Assembly (NCBI GenBank): GCA_007129775.1 | Contig: SKUV01000390.1 | Span: 1-9,470, forward strand | Reading direction: 5' to 3' | Length of the DNA stretch: 9,470 bases | From: Paracoccaceae bacterium | Lineage (GTDB): Bacteria; Pseudomonadota; Alphaproteobacteria; Rhodobacterales; Rhodobacteraceae | In this document: positions 6,910 to 9,470 of the stretch, one piece after another | How positions within the stretch are numbered: the stretch's first letter is position 1 | How the letters are laid out: each line of letters starts with the position of its first letter | Made by a program: the position numbers and the translations under genes | The notes under the pieces: model-generated | What the model saw: only the letters and a program-made list of their open reading frames with translations | The model's database searches: none | What the model was told of the DNA's origin: nothing

Positions 6910-6934
6910 GCGCCGCCAGCGGCGGCAGCGGCGC
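6910..6934 (-). terminator. GC hairpin between glycosyltransferase and MFS genes, possible terminator
   Basis: A perfect 7-bp inverted repeat (GCGCCGC / GCGGCGC) with an 11-base loop, about 18 bases after the glycosyltransferase stop. A competing 6-bp stem with a 3-base loop can form inside it. No T-run follows. The 104-base spacer shows no convincing promoter for the MFS gene. Confidence 0.25.
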
Positions 6935-6952
6935 CGGATCTCCCGGGCGGTA

Positions 6953-7900
6953 TCAGAACGGCGCGCGCAGGGTCAGCCACAGCGCCTTGAGCCAGCGCCG
7001 CGGCGACAGCGGGCGGGCCCGGATCGCCGCGACCATGTGCCTCCGCGCGCCCCGCAGATCACCCAGCCGCCGCAAGGTTCCGGCGATTTTCTGGTGATGA
7101 CGCGCGAGGATTTCGGGCTCGGCGGCGAAGGCCGCGCCGTGCCGCTCCAGTATGCCCTGCAGCCCGGCGAGGCGCTTTTCCAGCGACCGGGTCAGCGAAT
7201 TGGCGCTGAAGCGCTGGCGCACCAGCGGCGCTTCGACCATGACCAGCGGCCCGAGGCCGGCAAGGCGCAAAACCAGATCCCAATCCACCAACGCGGGCAG
7301 ACGCGGGTCGAAGCCGCCCACCGCTTCCAGCGCCTCGCGCCGCACCACGAGCATCTGGGTGGAAATGCTGTTCTGAGCCAGCAGGGCGCGCAATTCCTCC
7401 CCCTGTCGGGGTATGTCGCCCGGTTTCGGCACGATCGTCATGCCGGCGGTGCCCGCCGGGTCCGCGCCGCCCAGAGCCTCGATGTTCTCGATCTCCATCG
7501 CGCACCAGACGGCCACGGCCTCGGGTGCGGCCTCCAGCGCGGCGATCTGGCGCGCCAGCTTGTCGGGCAGCCACAGATCGTCGCTGTCCTGAAACGCGAT
7601 CAGCCTTCCGCGGGCTGCGTCGATCCCGGTGTTGCGGGCCGCGCTGACGCCGCGGTTGCGGTCGTGCCGCAGCACGCGCAGGCGCGCATCCTCGCGCGCC
7701 ATCGCCTGCAGAACGCCAAGGGTTCCGTCGCGCGAGGCATCATCGATCGCGATCACCTCGAGATCGGTGAAGGACTGATCGAGCACCGAGGCAATCGCGC
7801 TGCGCACGCTGTCCTCGCGGTCATGTGCCGGAACGATCACCGAGACCGCCGGCACCGGCCCGGCGGGCGTTTCTGCGGGCGTTGCGTCGGGCGCGCTCAT
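6953..7900 (-). CDS. Family 2 glycosyltransferase
   Basis: A 315-residue GT-A-fold enzyme that would move a sugar from a nucleotide-sugar donor onto an acceptor, probably a surface glycan. Seen motifs: VSVIVPAHDRE (19-29), the nucleotide-binding IDDASRDGT (52-60), NRGVSAARNTGIDAARG (82-98), the metal-binding QDSDD (104-108), and GGFDP..ALVDWDL (195-209), where the acidic pair near the catalytic base lies. The first 17 residues are Ala/Pro-rich; the last 65 or so are helical and basic and add to the usual GT2 core. No transmembrane segment is evident. The ATG overlaps the holC stop as ATGA and has AAGGAG 5 bases upstream, so I prefer it to an upstream in-frame start that would lie inside holC. 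Donor and acceptor are unknown, and no other glycan gene is in the window. Confidence 0.94.
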   Translation of the reverse strand: MSAPDATPAETPAGPVPAVSVIVPAHDREDSVRSAIASVLDQSFTDLEVIAIDDASRDGTLGVLQAMAREDARLRVLRHDRNRGVSAARNTGIDAARGRLIAFQDSDDLWLPDKLARQIAALEAAPEAVAVWCAMEIENIEALGGADPAGTAGMTIVPKPGDIPRQGEELRALLAQNSISTQMLVVRREALEAVGGFDPRLPALVDWDLVLRLAGLGPLVMVEAPLVRQRFSANSLTRSLEKRLAGLQGILERHGAAFAAEPEILARHHQKIAGTLRRLGDLRGARRHMVAAIRARPLSPRRWLKALWLTLRAPF

Positions 7901-8364
7901 CCCCGCTCCTTGCGCCAGTTGCCGCTGGCCTCGCTCCAGTATTGGGCGGGCAGGCCGGCCGCGGTCAGATCGCGCCACTGGCCGCGGGCGACCTCCATCG
8001 CCGCCGGATCGGCGCCGTCAAAGAGGATGCAGACCCGCTCCAGCGCCGCGGCCTCGGGCGCCGCGACGGGGGCGTTGTCGATCGCGATAAGGCAGGCGGG
8101 TGTATTCGCGGCCTCGGGCGCAGGCGCGGGCGATGTGGTCAACAGCACCGGCTGATCCGTGTCATGGGGCCCGCCGGCCAGACCATGCGGAAGAAACCCC
8201 TCGGCCGGCACCGCCCAGAGCCGCCGGTCGATCCGGTCGAGCAGTTCCGCCTCGCGCCCCCGCACCAGCACCCGCCAGCCCGCCTGCAGCGACTTTTCCA
8301 GCAGGAGCGGCAGGGTCTGCTCCACGGGCGAGCGCGTGAGATGGTAGAACATCACCAGTGCCAT
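7897..8364 (-). CDS. holC: DNA polymerase III subunit chi
   Basis: A 155-residue chi subunit of the DNA polymerase III clamp-loader complex. Chi, in E. coli together with psi, contacts single-stranded DNA-binding protein at the replication fork and helps hand over the primer. Family blocks in order: FYHLTRSPVEQTLPLLLEKS (6-25), GWRVLVRG (29-36), the conserved GFLPHGLAGGPHDTDQPVLL (56-75), ERVCILFDG (109-117) and ARGQWRDLTAAGLPAQYWSE (126-145). An Ala/Pro stretch at 78-90 is slightly longer than I would expect. The start at 8364 is set by a strong Shine-Dalgarno (GGAGGGG) and by alignment. It sits 133 bases after pepA, an arrangement also known from E. coli (pepA-holC-valS), and overlaps the following glycosyltransferase by ATGA. 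Confidence 0.94.
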   Translation of the reverse strand: MALVMFYHLTRSPVEQTLPLLLEKSLQAGWRVLVRGREAELLDRIDRRLWAVPAEGFLPHGLAGGPHDTDQPVLLTTSPAPAPEAANTPACLIAIDNAPVAAPEAAALERVCILFDGADPAAMEVARGQWRDLTAAGLPAQYWSEASGNWRKERG

Positions 8365-8367
8365 CGA

Positions 8368-8374
8368 CCCCTCC
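8368..8374 (-). promoter_or_regulatory. Strong Shine-Dalgarno of holC
   Basis: GGAGGGG on the minus strand ends 3 bases before the ATG at 8364. The base of an 11-bp stem-loop (8377-8407) lies two bases upstream of it. Confidence 0.75.
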
Positions 8375-8376
8375 AC

Positions 8377-8407
8377 CGCGCCGCCCCGCCATCGCAGGGG
8401 CGGCGCG
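8377..8407 (-). promoter_or_regulatory. Perfect 11-bp stem-loop next to the holC ribosome binding site
   Basis: Bases 8377-8387 and 8397-8407 are exact reverse complements, all G or C, around a 9-base loop. On the minus strand the stem ends two bases before the holC Shine-Dalgarno. It could stabilise or end the pepA transcript, or limit ribosome access to holC. It has no T-run, so a simple intrinsic terminator is unlikely. Confidence 0.55.
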
Positions 8408-8438
8408 TGGCAGCGCGGCAACGGGCCGGCGCAGGCAG

Positions 8439-8474
8439 CATCGGCCAACCCATCGGCCAACCCATCGGCCAACC
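8439..8474. repeat. Three perfect tandem copies of a 12-bp unit
   Basis: The unit CATCGGCCAACC occurs three times head to tail without a mismatch (8439-8450, 8451-8462, 8463-8474), inside the pepA-holC spacer. On the minus strand each unit reads GGTTGGCCGATG and carries an ATG. Copy number may vary between strains by slippage. Confidence 0.95.
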
Positions 8475-8497
8475 CTGCCCCGGAGCCTGCGCGCCTG

Positions 8498-9470
8498 TCA
8501 TCCCGCCTCGAAACGATCCGCGATCAGACGGTCGAGCGCCAGCACGCCCCAGCCAGTGGCACCCTTGGGCGCCAGCGCGGTGGCCTCCTTGCGCAGAGCG
8601 ACCCCGGCGATGTCGATGTGCAGCCACGGGGTCTCAGACATCACGAAACGCTGCAGAAACTGCGCCGCGGTGATCGCGCTGGCCGGCCGCCCGCCGGTGT
8701 TGCGGATATCGGCGATACGCGATTTCAGCGCCTTGTCCCATTCGGGGCCGAGCGGCATGCGCCAGGCGCTTTCGCCCTCGGCGCCGGCGGCGGTCAGGAA
8801 ATCGGCGCAAAGCGCGTCGTCGTTGGAAAAGAGCCCCGCCGCGTGATGGCCCAGCGCCACGATGATCGCGCCGGTCAGAGTGGCCAGATCGATCATCGCC
8901 GCCGGTTTGAACCGGTCCTGCGCATACCACATGGCATCGGCCAGCACGAGCCGCCCCTCGGCATCGGTATTGATCACCTCGATCGTGTCGCCCTTCATGG
9001 AGCGCACCACGTCGCCCGGCCGCTGGGCGCGGCCCGAGGGCATGTTCTCGACCAGCCCGACGATGCCCACCACATGGGCCGCCGCGCCGCGCCGGGCCAG
9101 CGTGTGCATCACCCCGGCCACGACGCCGGCGCCGCCCATGTCCATGGTCATCTCTTCCATACCCGCGCTGGGCTTGATCGAGATGCCGCCGCTGTCGAAC
9201 ACCACGCCCTTGCCGACAATGGCCAGCGGCGGGCCCTCGGGCGCGCCCGGGCCTTGCCATTCCATCACCACGACACGGGCCGGGCTGTCGGAGCCCTGCG
9301 CCACGCCCAGAAGCGCCCCCATCCCGAGGCTGCGCAGGGCCTCTTCCTCCAGCACCTCGACCTTCACGCCCAGTTCGGCCAGCCCGCGCAGCCGCTCGGC
9401 GAAGCTTTCGGTGGTCAGGACGTTGGCCGGTTCGTTGACCAGATCGCGCGTGAGCCAGACGCCTTCGGCC
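8498..9470 (-). CDS. pepA: Leucyl aminopeptidase PepA, M17 family (N-terminus beyond window)
   Basis: The 3' part of a cytosolic M17 metallo-aminopeptidase, which removes N-terminal residues from peptides using two metal ions. 323 residues are visible; given the usual length of about 490, some 165 N-terminal residues lie beyond 9470. The catalytic domain opens with TRDLVNEPANVLTTESFAE (7-25 of the visible part). Metal ligands and catalytic residues are all present: Lys87 and Asp92 (VGKGVVFDSGG), catalytic Lys99 (SIKP), Asp110 (MDMGGAG), and Asp169, Glu171 and Arg173 in NTDAEGRL (167-174). Their spacing equals that of E. coli PepA Lys270, Asp275, Lys282, Asp293, Asp352, Glu354 and Arg356. A GTG at 9367 is an internal valine codon, not the start. 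In E. coli, PepA also binds DNA in Xer recombination and transcription control; that cannot be judged without the N-terminal domain. holC follows downstream. Confidence 0.97.
   Translation of the reverse strand, partial: AEGVWLTRDLVNEPANVLTTESFAERLRGLAELGVKVEVLEEEALRSLGMGALLGVAQGSDSPARVVVMEWQGPGAPEGPPLAIVGKGVVFDSGGISIKPSAGMEEMTMDMGGAGVVAGVMHTLARRGAAAHVVGIVGLVENMPSGRAQRPGDVVRSMKGDTIEVINTDAEGRLVLADAMWYAQDRFKPAAMIDLATLTGAIIVALGHHAAGLFSNDDALCADFLTAAGAEGESAWRMPLGPEWDKALKSRIADIRNTGGRPASAITAAQFLQRFVMSETPWLHIDIAGVALRKEATALAPKGATGWGVLALDRLIADRFEAG

Noticed and set aside
6015..7097. 360-codon plus-strand open frame opposite the MFS gene
   Set aside because: Antisense shadow with His/Arg/Gly-rich composition; it spans the MFS start region and the spacer.
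6839..8155. 438-codon plus-strand open frame opposite the glycosyltransferase and holC
   Set aside because: It crosses two well-supported minus-strand genes and their overlap; no recognisable domain.
8160..8670. Plus-strand frame with a QPIGQPIGQP repeat, as a repeat protein
   Set aside because: The repeat is just the 12-bp tandem DNA repeat read on the other strand; flanking codons are antisense to holC and pepA.
1..9470. Possible mobile element, CRISPR array, tRNA or defence system
   Set aside because: No transposase, integrase, regularly spaced repeats, cloverleaf or defence-type domain was seen; gene density and strand layout are those of ordinary core genome.

Overview
The window is a GC-rich stretch of a bacterial chromosome. 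It most likely comes from an alphaproteobacterium of the order Rhodobacterales. The grounds are gene content and order: an NDUFA12-type complex I subunit followed by mlaD and a DUF2155 gene, an alphaproteobacterial-type HolC next to pepA, and ccmF-ccmH followed by a crotonase-family gene. All ten complete genes and the one partial gene look intact. I see no tRNA, rRNA, insertion sequence, phage gene or CRISPR array.

Layout, left to right. (1) Positions 45-1362, minus strand: NDUFA12-family protein, MlaD-family protein and DUF2155 protein, transcribed in that order; the last two share an ATGA stop/start overlap. (2) Positions 1494-4797, minus strand: ccmF and ccmH (cytochrome c maturation, haem ligation module, ATGA overlap), then a PaaG-like crotonase. 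A promoter candidate lies just upstream of ccmF. (3) Positions 5031-5594, plus strand: a small lipoprotein with a peptidoglycan-binding-like domain, divergent from ccmF. It is the only plus-strand gene. (4) Positions 5622-9470, minus strand: pepA (5' end outside the window), holC, a family 2 glycosyltransferase (ATGA overlap with holC), and an MFS transporter that converges on the lipoprotein gene.

Functionally these are mostly housekeeping genes: respiration and cytochrome c assembly, envelope lipid transport, peptide turnover, DNA polymerase III clamp-loader accessory, and surface sugar transfer. The tight overlaps suggest translational coupling within ccmF-ccmH, mlaD-DUF2155 and holC-glycosyltransferase.

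I found no convincing undescribed system. The most unusual non-coding structure is the 133-base pepA-holC spacer. It holds three perfect 12-bp tandem copies, an 11-bp perfect stem-loop abutting the holC Shine-Dalgarno sequence, and an open 49-codon frame that overlaps the pepA stop.
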